From contig JABBOT010000005.1 of assembly GCA_016165875.1 (NCBI GenBank), positions 23,194,627 to 23,258,626 on the forward strand: a stretch of 64,000 bases of DNA, read 5' to 3'. Positions within the stretch are counted from its first letter, which is position 1. Each line of letters starts with the position of its first letter. The notes beneath the pieces are model-generated. The model ran no database searches and had not been told where the DNA came from. It worked only from the letters and a program-made list of their open reading frames with translations. A program made the position numbers and the translations under genes. The DNA is from Acanthopleura granulata (Eukaryota; Mollusca; Polyplacophora; Chitonida; Chitonidae). Below, in pieces: positions 37,975 to 50,336 of the stretch.

Positions 37975-40900
37975 TAGGGTTAAGTAGCAGCATTGTAGTT
38001 GTACGATCATACAGTGTATATACTGTACGTACACATGTGTATATATATGTTAGCCATATTGTCTGGAATTTTTCTGCCTGTCTTCAAACCATAAATTAAG
38101 GAGTCCAAATTTACATAACCCACATAGGATATAGTTCCCTGCTGGCTTTGTGTCACAGGTAGACTTCATACGAGGGCCATAAAATGCAACCTTTTTTTTT
38201 TTTTGTTGGTGGCAGATTGCATAATTCTCTTGCAGCCAGGTATTGCAGGTATGACTGTGTGGTTTGTACGCACAACCAACGAGGGCTAGGGCAGTTAGCG
38301 GCAGTTAAGCAGTGTATGTACATGTCAGAAAGATATAGGATGTGAATTTATTCCTGTGGTGCAGACTGCTTTAGTGCCGAGGAGCTACAGGCCTTAGTTG
38401 GACTAGGATTCTGAGAGAAGCAAAGATCTGGTAGTGGAGGCTTATAGTCACTGACCCTAGGGACAGCACTTCCAACCCCTATATACAGGCACACAACTGA
38501 AGGTCACTGGCAGTTGGTTGTCACAGCGTAGCACTGCTAGCTCTACCAGTACCCTTTTTTTCTCAGTGGCAGTTTTTGTTATGCTCAAGGTGGAGCATAT
38601 ATATTGCCTGTCTTGTCCTGTCTAGTGGACCGTGACCAGGTGTTATCCAGGTAGTGCCGGAGCTCAGTGTCGGCTAGACGATCAGATCTACTGGTTTTCT
38701 ACCGTACCTGGTGCTCGGACCTGGCTGAAAAGCAAGCTTCTACTTTGTGTTACCTGAGTTGTGGTTGTTGACAGCCCTGGCATATTATTACATCCACATA
38801 CCATTAGTGGATGGCCCAAGCTTAGACAGTAGGCTGTTTACCTGAGTGTGTGTTCAAAGGTGTGACTGTATATATACTGTACACGGCAGCAGATTACCTG
38901 AGAATACCTGCCCTCACGGGCAACAGGTGTTGGGATAAAGTGTCGTCCTGTGGAGAGAAGCTATCATCGTTATCTTGTTCCTGGCTGAGTCCCAGGTGTC
39001 AAAAGGACAGGTAAGTTTGTGTGAGGGTGGAGAGCAGTGAAACTGTTTTACCCTCATGTAGAATGAATTAGAAAGACACTTTACATGGAAATCCATTTAA
39101 TACCCTTTACCTGGAGTCTCTTATTTGATTACCTGAAGTAGGTGCAAGTGTAACAGGGAAATGGTATACCTTTACCTGGCAGAAACTCCTATCTGCCTTA
39201 CCATGGTACAGTAATTTCCATGCTATTTAGACTGCATTTCCACCTTTTTTGTCTATTCATAGTTTCGAGCATCCTGGTACTTAGCCAAGGACCGAATGTG
39301 ATAAGTAACATTGGGTCATATGGATGAAATGCTAACATTTGCTGATTTGCAGTTAATGAACTGCAGGTCACTGAAATTATTGTATTTGAAGACTAGATAA
39401 ATTCTGATTTATTTTCCGGAAAAATTTCTAGTTGAAAAGCTTTATTTTTCATGTTTTTTTGTCAAAATTTTATTGAAGGCCTGTCTCACCTAGGTTAAAT
39501 TTACTTTTGTTTTCACCTCCAGTACCGTAGTCACCAAAGACAGTGCTATTAATTGGCTCAGAGCTGCTACGACATAACTGCAAAACTGCGAATACACCAG
39601 TAAAATGTGTACAGGTCAAGATACTAGTAGTTGGGATACTAAGCATTTATATTGATGTAGGAATGACAGATAAAACATGTGTCTTATTAGGCCTAAGCAG
39701 GTGATGGTGATATTTGCTATGTTGGTTTATGTTGACATCTGCTGTAATACATTTAGTGCCACTCAAGAAAGAGTAAATGACCGTCTCTGTTGCTTCATAT
39801 TGGGATTACTGTTCATCACTTATGGTATACATCTTCATCTTCACTTTGGCAGAACTTAATAAAGCTTCAGGGAAAAGTCGTAATTTCAAGGCATTGCAGA
39901 GTGTAAAGGTTAAAAACATGGGAGTTTTAACTCTCTATCCTCAGTTGCATGCATACTTACTTGCAAGTGAATACCACATATGACATGAGAAAGTGTGCTT
40001 TGTTTGATGTTGAGCAAAATGTAACAAAAGAGGTTGTGATCGAGCTATGTAAGCTACCTGTACATATATTTATATATTAGATCACAGCATGCCGTAAAGG
40101 CAATTAATAATTAAGTCATCAGGTGTAATATGTGGTTTAACATAGAAGGGCTTATTGTTTTGGTGTCACCTCTGTGACCTCCGGGTCATCCATCAAACCA
40201 CGCTGAGGCTACCAGCTTTCTAACGCTGTGTAGACTACAACAGCTTGTGGTTCATCGGGGATGCCTCACTAGCCACGTAAATGGGCTTCAAATTGACATT
40301 TAACATAACCCATAGTGGATGTAGCCGACAGCAGTTTGACAGTAGCTGTTTTAACGCTTCATTGCTGCGGTCATTGGGCTGGAACAGGTTAACTCTGTAA
40401 AGATCAGCAGATGAGCTCCCGTTTTGACTGGGCATCAGGTAGTTAGCTCTTAGGGGCACTAAGGAGAATTATGACCTCTGGCTATGCAGATATCAAGGTA
40501 ATCTGGCCAGAAAAAAAATTAAAATGTTGAAAAAGTTTTTCTTTTTTTTTTTCTGCCCGTGTATCAATCATGTCCCAAGCTGAGTGTATTGATACTCAGC
40601 ATGGACTTCCTGTCACACTGAGCAGCCACCTGTGATTCAGGGAAGTGTGAGTTATGTATTTACACCTGGAAAAAAACTTAAGGAGTAAAGGTGTATCCTG
40701 TGTTTTACCTGCATGTGCAAATGAGTGAAGCACGGAAATGGTGTATATGGTAAGGTGGGCGGCATGAGAGAGAGAGAGAAAACATAATTTCTTTATTTTA
40801 TTTAAAGTTGTTTATATAACAAAAGAATTCCGCAGATGTAAACAGGGAAAGGTGAAGCAAACCTTAGACCAGGGTAACTAGTCTTATAACTTCAGTGACT

Positions 40901-42189
40901 TGAAACTTTTCTGACCATAGTTGTAACAGTTTGCATGTGTGATGCATGCCAGGCTAATGTAGTGGCTGAATCCACCACCTGGGATGTCCCACCAGCCCTT
41001 CTGGAGACTTAGTTTTCATTCCATTCCTGCTTGGTGAAAGCAGTTCTGACATCATGAGGTCACAAAAAGATTGAACATGTTGGTAACCAAAGTGTGGGAC
41101 CTCCCATTGACCTGGTTGCAACAGTATTGATTGTGATTGGATAATGTTGTTAATTGACAGCTCGGAAATTGAAAGTTTTGCCATATACGGTACACGATTT
41201 GCCCACATCAGTAAGCATGTCACAAAACAGACAGGAGCAAGTGGCAGTTCGATGATGTCTGTTACAGAATTTGGTGACAGTCTACGATTCAGTTCAGCTC
41301 TGTTTTCTTCTGCATATTTTTCACATGAAACTACAGATGTTCTGGTTCGTGGAAAGTTTCAGTGGTCAAAAATATTCACATGAATTGATCAGTGGAATGG
41401 AGAAAGAGTACTCTTTCTTCATTTCACTGACCAGTTTATGTCTCAGTACTTGTACGGAGGAAAATGTTAAATTTTCACTGTAAAGTTCAAGTGCAGAGGG
41501 ATATGGTGTTTTGTAATGTGTGGTGTGGACACAGCTAAAGGTGTGAAGAGATTTGTCTAGCTTGTCCTCCTGGGGTAATTGATGGTCAGGAGGTGTAGTG
41601 CTAATCAGGCATAAAGCCACATGGACAAGACAACATCAGCCCACAGTTCAGGCTCGTCTCTCTCTCAGTCTGCTGGAATTTCAGTGATGTTGGGAATGTG
41701 TGACTGGAGAAGCTGATAAAACTGCTGTCATCCTGGTTGTAGACCATGAGGCATTTAGCCATTAAAAACACTCTGTTATTTATACGCTCCCACATTTCAA
41801 GCTGTAGTTCCCACATAATGGCAGTGTTGCGAGCCTTTTTGAATCAGCCCTTTAGAAAATGACAGGTGTGTACCTCTGGCAGGTATTGGCCACAGGTGAG
41901 TGTGGAATGAACAAGAACTGTGCTAGGTGACAACGTCTTACCTGGGCAGAGTTTACCATCTGAAATATGCATTCTCGATATTTTTAGCACAATGCATCGC
42001 AATTTTTTTTCTGCACATTTTTTGTGTGTGTGTTTACATATATAAAGCCACCACAATGTAGAGTTGACCCCTGAGGAAAACTCCGAGAAGGATTAAGGAT
42101 GGTGTTGACACCCAACTCATCCGTCTTCCCCGACAGGTGCTGGTCAGATGAGATAGAGAATAGATGTACCTATATGGGCATAAATTTAT

Positions 42190-42312
42190 CTGGACAGGTA
42201 GATAGAAACTTAATGACTCACCTGTTGTTTTACTGACCAGGCTAGATAGAAGCTTAATGACTTAAGTGCCATTATTGACCAGGTAGGTACAAATTTAATG
42301 ACTTACCTGTCA
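42190..42312. repeat. Tandem repeat, ~43-bp unit x3
   Basis: 'aggtagatagaaacttaatgactcacctg' recurs with variation; 'taatgact' falls at 42211, 42255 and 42297. Small and degenerate. Confidence 0.8.
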
Positions 42313-44014
42313 CTGCAACGTTTGATCTCCATTTTTACCTGGCATAAATTTGTTAAGAGTAATTTGTAAGGACAGGTACGTAGATGTATGAATAGATATA
42401 TATCTGCTTCCCGTATCAGTATGCTTCCTTCTATTTGATGATTTCTATCAAATCTGTGATAAAATATTTTATATAACATTACTAGACATTACTAGAGTCA
42501 TTTATAAAACATGTACATGAAATGTTTCATTCATTAAACGCTAAATCTTGACACATAGCGAACCTTACTTGCGTCACATTGTACAGCTGTGCTGATTTGC
42601 ATGGAAATACTATGGATGCAGACTTAAATGTTAAATACAGGTATTGCATATTATCACGGCCATGGTTTAAACATGGCTGAAATTGTACAGCAGATAGAAG
42701 CATAGGTACTGTTTCATGTGCATTTTATGTAGTGAAGAAGGAATAGATTCGACAACCATGAGAGTCTTCTGTATTTGGTGGCACTATGTTTGTAGTATAA
42801 AACAAGAATTTGAGAGGTGATTTTGGTAGTTATTGTACCAGGTTTTTATGACGGCTGTTCTTTCTTCACTAATAAGATTATGATGTGTTAATTGTGATGT
42901 ACATGTAGTTCTAAATGCAGAGAATACAACCTTATCATGGTTGTTGTCATTCTCTAGGTTTGAGAAATGCATGTAGGATGTGTTGTTTTGATTGCGGTGT
43001 CTGCCGTAATGGAAAACATGCATACTCTTGTTTCTTCTCATCCATCCCCGAATACGCCAAAGTGTCTATGCTCTAAGAGAAATTCAACCAGAAACTGTAA
43101 ATAGGTTCAGTGTAAGGCTGGAACTGCATGTGAAGGATACTTGTTCTTTCAGTGATGTAAATTTTCTAGTGATTGCCTGTTTTCAAAGTGAAACAAATTT
43201 TTGCTTGTTGTTTCATTTTTCTGCTATATTTAAACACTCAAATTATTCAAAAATAAGGCTATTGTAGGGAGATTGATTCTGCAAATGCCAGTTATTATGT
43301 TTCTGTTTGTGGATGGAAAGGTTAGGAATTGACCTTGCGTCATCCCAATTTCTGTATGACTAACCCCCCATATGTCAGGTGCAAAATAGCCCACTTGAGT
43401 AAAAAGCCCTTTTCACAGTAGGATTATATCATAATTCCTATTGCTGTTTTGCCAAACTGGATTATCGTTTTGGGGTTGACCTTATGAAGGGAGTTCAGGT
43501 CAGTTAAAAGTCAGCTTGGGACCTTGGACACTTGTATACCTCAATAAGGCTAAAATATTGGACAGCATTTTAGTGCCCAAACTTAGAAAGAGATTTGGGT
43601 GAGCTAAAGCATGCAGGCCTTATTTATGTCCTGAAACGGAACACCAGGTAGTAAACCTCCATCAAGGTGATTTCTCCAGGTAGATTATTGTATACAGGTG
43701 TTTGTGGTACAAGAGATTCCACAGGTGTAGCGTGTATAGACTGTTGAGAGGCCAAGTGGTCAGTGGCACAAACACAATATTGGTCAGTTGCTTTATAAGT
43801 GTACATCAATTAGTTTGATTATTCTTTCTCACGTTGGTATTTGTACATGTATTTAGTATTTACAATTAGCAATGTCATTATTTTGTGTTATCTGTCGGCT
43901 TATGTATAAATAGTGTTCTAAAATTAGTGGTAGGTAAAAATAAAGTTTGTTAGTACACATGCATGTTTTTATTATTATTTATTTAGACATATAAAGTACA
44001 TGTATATGTATATG

Positions 44015-44018
<4 letters not shown>

Positions 44019-44052
<34 letters not shown>
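44019..44052. repeat. (GT)17 microsatellite
   Basis: An uninterrupted GT run of 34 bp, likely length-polymorphic. No associated coding feature. Confidence 0.95.
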
Positions 44053-44054
<2 letters not shown>

Positions 44055-44853
44055 AGTTTCACATGTACCTACCTGTATATCAGAAGCTAAGGGCTAATTT
44101 CTAGAACCATTGTCATTTGAACACCTTTTTATGGATACAAGGTTCATACAACACCAAGGTCTCCAACACAGAATTCGTTGGAGTAAAAGGACCACTGATA
44201 TTGGCCCTCAAGATTTGTTTGGTTGTTTTTTTTTTGTTTTTTTTTTTTTTTTTTGTTATTCTGTGTGGGACAGGTAATCATATTTCAGCATTCCTTCTCT
44301 TCCCCCACGCATGACAAGCCCTACCTGTTGTAAATATAACACAGCTCCAGCTGTGGGTCTGACTGTTGAGTATTGTCTGTACTGACAGCTTTAGACCACT
44401 GTTCCAAACAGCCCCCACCCCCTACCATTTCCTCCTCGTCCCCCCTTTCTGCATTCCCCGGTAATTCCTTGTGAGGAATTGGGTAATGTTTATTGCAGAG
44501 ATCCCCATTTTGTATCTGTGATAATCATTGGTATGTGACATGCTATGAGAGTGTGCGAACCCTGCATTGCTCACTGTGGTATAACCTCTAAATCTTACAA
44601 AAGCATACAAAAGCAGTTTATTAAAGGCTGTCTGACGTATTTATACCTGGGTGTATAATCATCATGCAGCTCTGTGGAATGTTCAGGCAGCTGACAACCC
44701 CTGATTGATGTTCTACTTGATAACACATCCCAGTATGCACGTGCCTTTCTTACATTCTGCTTTTCCTTTTTCTCTCTACCTCTTTTTTTTTTATTTACCT
44801 GCCATAAATAGGATGTTATATATCCGTGATGGGCAGAGTCAGGTGAATAGCAA

Positions 44854-44928
44854 TATTTATTATTTATTTATTTATCTATTTGATTGGAGGTGTGCGCTAT
44901 ACTCATGAATATTTCACCGTTGCAAGTC
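44854..44928 (-). repeat. SINE (family 1) tail fragment
   Basis: 'tttatttatctatttgattggaggtgtgcgctatactcatgaatatttcaccgttg' is a mutated reverse complement of the SINE tail. It lies about 185 bp upstream of the exon at 45113. Confidence 0.75.
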
Positions 44929-45112
44929 CAGGTGTTACCTTTCAGGTTTTCCACAAGCTGTCATGGCTTCCCACTTTCTTACGACTACTTCCTTGTCTTG
45001 TTGCAGTGGCACATATGGGATAATAACCAGCAGAGAATATATCGTGCTCAAATTGGCATAGGTGTTTAATAAATATTTAGTGAGTACATTGTGTGGTTTT
45101 GTATGGTTACAG

Positions 45113-45832
45113 GTAGCGCTAACTGTGTACTGGCTTGGGCAGTCTGCTAGGAGTGTGTATATAGGACCACAGCTAGATCAGAGCGCATTTTCTGGACTCG
45201 TCGCACAGAACCCTGGGATTCTTTCCCCTGTCCAGTCTCCACAGCGCATCTGGAACAGTTACTATGGGGGGTCTCCGGGCCGCGTGACCAGCCCCCACAG
45301 TGACAGCAGCGAACAGTGCCTGCACTCAGCGAGTCTGCCCGACGAGCATGCTCTCTCAGAGGAGTCCTATGGTTCCGAAGGAGGATTTTCTTTAGACAGT
45401 GAACTCAGAGAAGACATGTATCGTCACAACAGTTCCTCGAACCTCAGCCGCTGGGGGAATTCTGGGGGATCGAGAGGTTCGTACGAGTCCTCCTCGGTGT
45501 ATTCTAACCATGACTCGGCCATGTATCGGAGCAGCCCAAATCTGTCGCAGGGTTCGCACTGGCATACGCGATCCTCCTCCACGGACAGTCTGGACGGAGG
45601 CCAGGGCTTCCACTCCCGCCACTCTTCTGGCAGCGGGGAGAACTACCCGACGCGGCGGGCGAGTGGCTCAGGCAGGCCCAGCGTCACAGCCAATCCGCTT
45701 CAGTTCATCAAGACGCCAACTGCCAGTCATCTGGCCCAGGCTGCTCAAGAACAGATCAAAATCGCAGAGGAGAGTAAGAAGATTAAGTGGGACACTCTGC
45801 AGGACACAACAGAAGACAATGATTGGCAGTCC
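45113..45832 (+). CDS. LMO7-like: Exon D: end of CH domain plus Ser-rich region
   Basis: A 720-nt, phase 0-0 exon (240 codons, residues 78-317) between 'tggttacag' and 'gtaagt'. It opens with VALTVYWLGQSARS, the last CH helix, and then PQLDQSAFSGLVAQ, equivalent to the family's 'LNLKxFExLLAQ' end. About 150 residues of low-complexity, Ser/Gly/Tyr/Arg-rich sequence follow, with repeated 'SSxNLS' and 'RSSSTDSLDGG' phospho-site-like motifs. The end (FIKTPTASHLAQAAQEQIKI, then ...KIKWDTLQDTTEDNDWQS) starts the DUF4757-like region. It is clearly richer in G+C and CpG than the introns. The in-frame Met at 45062 is upstream of the acceptor and is intronic. As a symmetric exon it could be skipped without a frameshift, but that would destroy the CH fold. 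Confidence 0.96.
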
Positions 45833-46165
45833 GTAAGTTGGTGATATTAAGGTTGCAACTGTCTTAATCATTAACGAGTTCTTGCTGATTACATCCACTA
45901 TAGAGTAACATTATGCTTTTGCAGACGTACGTTTGTCTGCCTATTTGTGTGTGTGTCTGTCTGTCTGTCAGCAACTCCTTGAAAAATTTTATGCCTGGAT
46001 ATGGATGAAATTTGTTTATAGATTGGCATTGGGCCAAAGACCAACCCATTAAATTTTTAATGTAAACCATGTACATGAATTTTTTGAAGAATTTTTTTGT
46101 ATGGTGCATACCTTTGTCTGTGATGGAGATATTTATATATACAACTACGGGGAACGTTTCCACTC

Positions 46166-46342
46166 CAGGCATGGGAATTTACCTTCAGTCGACTAATTTC
46201 AAACTTTTTTCCTTCAAATTTGAAAAACAAAAGGCAACTGATTCTGTGAGAACAGGTGATGCTAATATAATTTGTAGGTATGGTATTTTCAGACTGTCTT
46301 GGTAACTTCAGACTTTTTGGTAACCATGAATTCCCATGCCTG
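46166..46342. mobile_element. Small element bounded by 14-bp inverted repeats
   Basis: The left arm CAGGCATGGGAATT (46166-46179) is the exact reverse complement of the right arm AATTCCCATGCCTG (46329-46342). The 177-bp interior is AT-rich and non-coding. This is a MITE-like layout, but with one copy in the window it could also be a chance or structural inverted repeat. Confidence 0.55.
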
Positions 46343-46532
46343 CACTCTCATAGTTCCTTCTAGTTTTCAAATGGAATGGGCTTACAAATTGATCAGATTA
46401 TTTCCATTATATAATCACGTTGCTAATATTCTAACTCATACCAAACAGTTGCGATTTAATGAAAAGCTCCTCTAGATGTGGATGAGCCTTGTAAGCATAT
46501 AAATCTGATTCATTGTAATACTCAGGGGCCCA

Positions 46533-46678
46533 GGGCCATTTTCATAAAAATTCATAGGTGATTTTTTTTCATAGCTTTTTTCGTATAAGACACATTGTGT
46601 GTGGTACAGGACCATGAGGCAACTTGATTTACAAGAGAACTTACGAAAAATTGATTTACAAATTTTTGTGAAAGTGGG
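46533..46678. mobile_element. Small imperfect inverted-repeat element
   Basis: The left end 'gggccattttcataaaaattca' pairs imperfectly with the reverse complement of the right end 'aaatttttgtgaaagtggg'. About 146 bp, non-coding. The 'gggcc-attttca-aaa' end style is reminiscent of short DNA-transposon relics common in mollusc introns; that comparison is from general knowledge. Confidence 0.45.
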
Positions 46679-47390
46679 TTCAGTCCTTTAAAATGGGTGA
46701 TTGTTGTAATGCCTAGTAATCAGTCAGGCCAAAGTCATCTGTGTTCTGAGACTGGGTGAGGCATCAAGTCTGTAACATAGTGTTTGAGTGAGGCAGCACA
46801 TTATGTATCAGTGCTAGGACTGACATGAGCAAAACTGACATTAAAACCCAAAGAAACAGACAAGCACATGCAATGAAAATATGGTGCACAGTTTAACAAG
46901 TGTTGTGTTGTTAAATTGCCTAACTTCTGTGTGATTGTATGTTTTGTTTTCTCTGGCAGTGTTAGAATTCCAGCAGCATGCAGTGAATTATTTATTTCCT
47001 GATTTAATTTATGCTGCATGAATTGTATTTTTATCATTTAAAATTTAAACAGAAATTGTCATATATTGGTTTGCTTTTGCCTGTTTAGATTTTTTTTGTT
47101 TGGATAGCATTATACAATGGGTTTTGATCTAAAATCCTGTGTACTTATGTATGTCAGACTTGTGACAGAAAATTAATAGATCCCCAATTTCACTTTTTTT
47201 TTTGGGGGGGGGGGGGGGGCAAGGCTTTGATGACAGTAAGTAGTTGAGGGAACTTGTAGGGGATGTGCCCCAGCCTTGTGTTCCAGGATGGTGTGCATGT
47301 TAGTAGCATGCAAAAGCCTCAACAGTTTTCTGAAGTATGATCGGATAATTAAATCAAATGTGTACATACGTCAACCATCTTGTTTTGTAG

Positions 47391-47533
47391 AAACTGGGCA
47401 GCTGGAAATCAAAGCGCCGCTCGCAGTCTGCAGCATCTTACGAGCGCAAAGAAGAGGCCGAGGCTCTTGAAAAGGACCAAGAAGAAAAAGCATTACGAGC
47501 CACGAAAACATTCAGTGAAATAGTCAAGGAAAG
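47391..47533 (+). CDS. LMO7-like: Exon E: DUF4757-like basic/acidic helix
   Basis: A 143-nt exon, 'ttgttttgtag' to 'gtgtgt', residues 318-364 plus two bases. Reads KLGSWKSKRRSQSAASYERK, then a charged helix ending TKTFSEIVKER. With the end of exon D it gives 'DWQS-KLGSWKSKRRS', the W-x3-L-x2-W-K-S-(K/R)RR pattern typical of LMO7/LIMCH1 downstream of the CH domain. The Lys/Glu-rich remainder should be helical. Ends AG|, completed as Arg by the exon at 48184. Confidence 0.93.
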
Positions 47534-48183
47534 GTGTGTGTGTTTCACATGTTCTAAATAAAAAAACCATTGCTTTCTGGACAGAAATAGCAAGAAAGGA
47601 AATGTGGACACCACTTTATACCAAAATGTCCCCAAAAAAGTGGGTACTTCAGAGACCCTATTTTACCCTCTTGGCTAATCGTGTGATTTGTATCGTTTTC
47701 AAATTCTGAGCTCATTCTACACCAATGCTGATTGGATCCTCACATCCAGTACACAGTATCAGGTCGATAATCTGTAACGGATGTTCACGGAGAGTGATCA
47801 TATGTTCAGAAAATCTTCTGACCCTAGTGCGACCCCCTGGGATCTGTGACCATGTAAATAGAATGTCAAACTTAAGAATCCTGTATTTATATAAGGACAT
47901 ATACATCGGACTGTTCTGCAAAGTAAAGAAAATGAAAAAAGGCAGTGTGAAATTGTATTTGACATTTTATTTTACTGGCTTCTCAAATTCAGCAGCATGG
48001 CATAGGCTTGACCATTAAGAGTCCTCCTTAAGAAAGAATTAACCACATCCAAAGCAACTGAAATTTCTGTAAAAAGTCACTTGACAATTATTATAGTTAT
48101 ATGTAACTTCGTTAAAAGTAGTATTTATCGTCTTGTCAATAGCCATACTATTGCATTATCTGGTGTCGTCGTTTTATTACCAG
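47534..48183. other. Intron E (650 bp)
   Basis: Phase 2. Starts with a gtgtgtgtgt donor and has a moderately T-rich 3' end (tcgttttattaccag). Nothing else recognisable. Confidence 0.88.
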
Positions 48184-48304
48184 AGAGAAACGGAAGAGCA
48201 TGAACAGTTATCCAATAGAAGAGGACGACGAAGATTACAGCACCACCAACAACAACCAATCAAATGACATCAATCATAACCAAACAGGAACAAGCAGGAA
48301 GAGG
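48184..48304 (+). CDS. LMO7-like: Exon F: DUF4757-like end, acidic and Asn-rich
   Basis: A 121-nt exon, 'ttattaccag' to 'gtatgt', residues 365-405. The first base completes Arg, then EKRKSMNSYPIEEDDEDYS, then an Asn/Gln/Thr-rich stretch ending SRKR. The basic run followed by an acidic patch matches the family layout (TFxExxxER..R..S.Sxxxxxxxxxx-DED). It joins exon G in phase 0. Confidence 0.93.
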
Positions 48305-48685
48305 GTATGTACCTTCCAATACAAGTTAAGGCTTTTGTATGTATCTATTATTTTATTAAAATGAGTTCATTCCTAGCAGATGTGAATCAATGTCCCCTGT
48401 TAGGTTGAATGCTTTCTTCTGGACTGCTTCATTTGCAAAATTTCTTGACAAGGCCTTGCCCATTATGGCAAAATATTGTTATAATGGCAAGAGACCCTAG
48501 TATTTCAATCATTCTTTGCAAGGCTGTGTTATATTTCATCTGTTTTATTAAAACAAAGTCATCTTGTATACAAGTTATCTTTCCTATACTTTCGGGAAAA
48601 TATGGGGTAAAGTATCTCGAACACTGTTTCCAGAGTAATGAAATGAAAAAACTCCTGTAAAACTGACCTAATTGTCTTTTGACAG
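48305..48685. other. Intron F (381 bp)
   Basis: Phase 0. The 161-residue minus-strand frame over 48429-48914 spans this intron and exon G and is a shadow of the plus-strand gene. Confidence 0.88.
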
Positions 48686-49132
48686 GAAATAACTGAATCG
48701 TTTGATGACTCAGCAGTATTTGAACAACCGCCTTGGGTGGCGAGCTCTGATGACGACATGGATAAAAATTCTTCCCAGATGGACACAAGATTAGGAAATG
48801 GCGTGCCGTCAGAGTCCGACACGGAGTCCAACAAAGAGAATTGGACGGAAGATGGAGACTCTCATAACAACAACAACAATATTGAGGAGGTTTCCCACAA
48901 GTACAATAGTACAACCACGAACTCTAATAAGACAGTCCCTACTGCACAGAGGACCGTGGGAAGCAAACTCAACAGTATTCGCAAGGCTTTCGAGGAGCAG
49001 GCTGAAAGTGATAACAATGAATACAAGCCATTCGCTCGTCGCACGCCAAGAAATAACAACGTGACGAACAACCAATCAAATGTCCCAGCTGATGAGCCAA
49101 AGGTGTCCCCAAGGTCGCCCCGATCAGATAAG
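48686..49132 (+). CDS. LMO7-like: Exon G: acidic, Asn/Ser-rich linker
   Basis: A 447-nt, phase 0-0 exon (149 codons, residues 406-554), 'cttttgacag' to 'gtaaaa'. Hydrophilic: EITESFDDSAVFEQPPWVAS, an acidic Ser/Asp stretch, a run of five Asn (residue ~462), then a helical 'LNSIRKAFEEQ' segment and a basic Ser/Pro end (SPRSPRSDK). Likely a disordered phospho-regulated linker between the DUF4757-like region and the PDZ. In-frame 'RTPRNNN' and 'SPRSPR' resemble proline-directed kinase sites (inference). The Ile/Phe helix (KLNSIRKAFEEQ) is the only candidate for an ordered element. Confidence 0.95.
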
Positions 49133-50336
49133 GTAAAATTAGGTCTGGATAACTGCGCCTAAACATCATAAATGATGTTAAGTATCCCGTGTTGTCCCAG
49201 CTTTTTGTGAAGAAGATTTGCTAGTGTCTGTTTTTCTTTGATCTGGTGTCCACTGTCCCCAAATGCAGTCAACATTGTCAGATTGAAAACAGTCTTGTGC
49301 ATAACACTGAAGAAGCAAAGGCATATCCACATAATAATGAACTGTTGAATCTAAATTTCATACCTTAGACCAAGTGATTGAAATTCCCATCTGACGATCA
49401 GTAGCCGGTGTAAGCAGGTAAAAATTGCATGGAGGTGCCAGTGTACTTCGTCATTATTTTTACTATGGAACCCATGCGTACTGTGCAGTTAAATCAGTAA
49501 ATCTTGAATGTTTTGTAAAATGCAGATTATAAACTGGTAAGTTAATAATTATTGAGGTGATGATAGATAGACATACCAGTGAAGAGAATCTAATTATTTA
49601 TTTATTTATTTGATTAGGGATTTACGCCGTACTTAAGAATATTTCACTTATACAATGGTGTCCAGCATTATAGTAGGAAGAAAGCGGGCAGAGCCCAGGG
49701 GAAACCATCCGCAGGTTGCATGTCTAATTTTGGATGACTTGTGCTCAGCTGCCAGTGTGATGTTTTACAAAATCATATGGCTGTTTTCAGTGACCCAGAA
49801 GTTACGGTTTCACCATATGACTAAAGAATAAATGTACATATCTAATTAAAGATTTTGCTGACCAGATTTGTCATTGAACTTGTATGACAAGATCATACAG
49901 TGTATTTTGTACCCCTTAGTGTTATTGTCACTTGAGATTGTGCATTTTCTAGGTAATATATCATAAGAGTCAGTTGTGCTGAACAGAAGGCACCTTATTA
50001 TGGGCAATATGCCTCATTTTCACCTTATGCCATACTTAAATGATACAGTTACTAATCCAGTTTTCACGTGCTCTCTTGGATTGTTGTTCACAGGAATAGA
50101 AAGAATGGACTGCAGACATGCCAACTTTTCTGAACTCTCTTTGAAAAGCACATATTTCACCAATCATAAATAATACTATTGCGAACAGGTCAGTTTGCCC
50201 CAAACATTGCTTACATATATACAATGTTTCATTGATGTCTTAATTGCTTTACCTTAGAAAGGAATAAGTAGCATTGTCCCAAGAATGCTTTTTCTCAGTG
50301 AAGTAACCACAGTGTGTGTTGTTGTTGTTGTCACAG
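49133..50336. other. Intron G (1.2 kb)
   Basis: Phase 0. Holds a minus-strand SINE fragment at 49594-49726. The acceptor is preceded by (gtt)n, 'gttgttgttgttgtcacag'. Confidence 0.88.
49594..49726 (-). repeat. tRNA-derived SINE (family 1), tail half
   Basis: 'tttatttatttatttgattagggatttacgccgtacttaagaatatttcacttat', then 'gtccagcattatagtaggaagaaagcgggcagagcccaggggaaaccatccgcaggttg'. This is the reverse complement of the 3' half of the SINE at 50821-51082, about 1.1 kb downstream in the opposite orientation. Confidence 0.9.

Larger units (their letters stand above)
26644..45112. other. Intron C (18.5 kb)
   Basis: A phase-0 intron splitting the last CH helix from the rest. No supported exon inside. 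It holds minisatellites at 27.2, 36.3, 37.7 and 42.2 kb, a family B element, two SINE relics, a GT microsatellite and several T-rich tracts. All reading frames are short and AT-driven. Confidence 0.8.
45833..47390. other. Intron D (1.6 kb)
   Basis: Phase 0. Contains two small inverted-repeat elements (46166-46342 and 46533-46678) and a T10-G16 homopolymer junction at 47194-47219. No exon seen. Confidence 0.85.

Noticed and set aside
45062..45112. In-frame ATG upstream of the large exon as an alternative start
   Set aside because: Lies before a good acceptor whose use restores the conserved CH helix (RRLRN-VALTVYWLG); kept only as a remote alternative-promoter possibility.
48429..48914. 161-residue minus-strand frame
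   Set aside because: Antisense to a confirmed coding exon and its intron; composition explained by the plus-strand exon.
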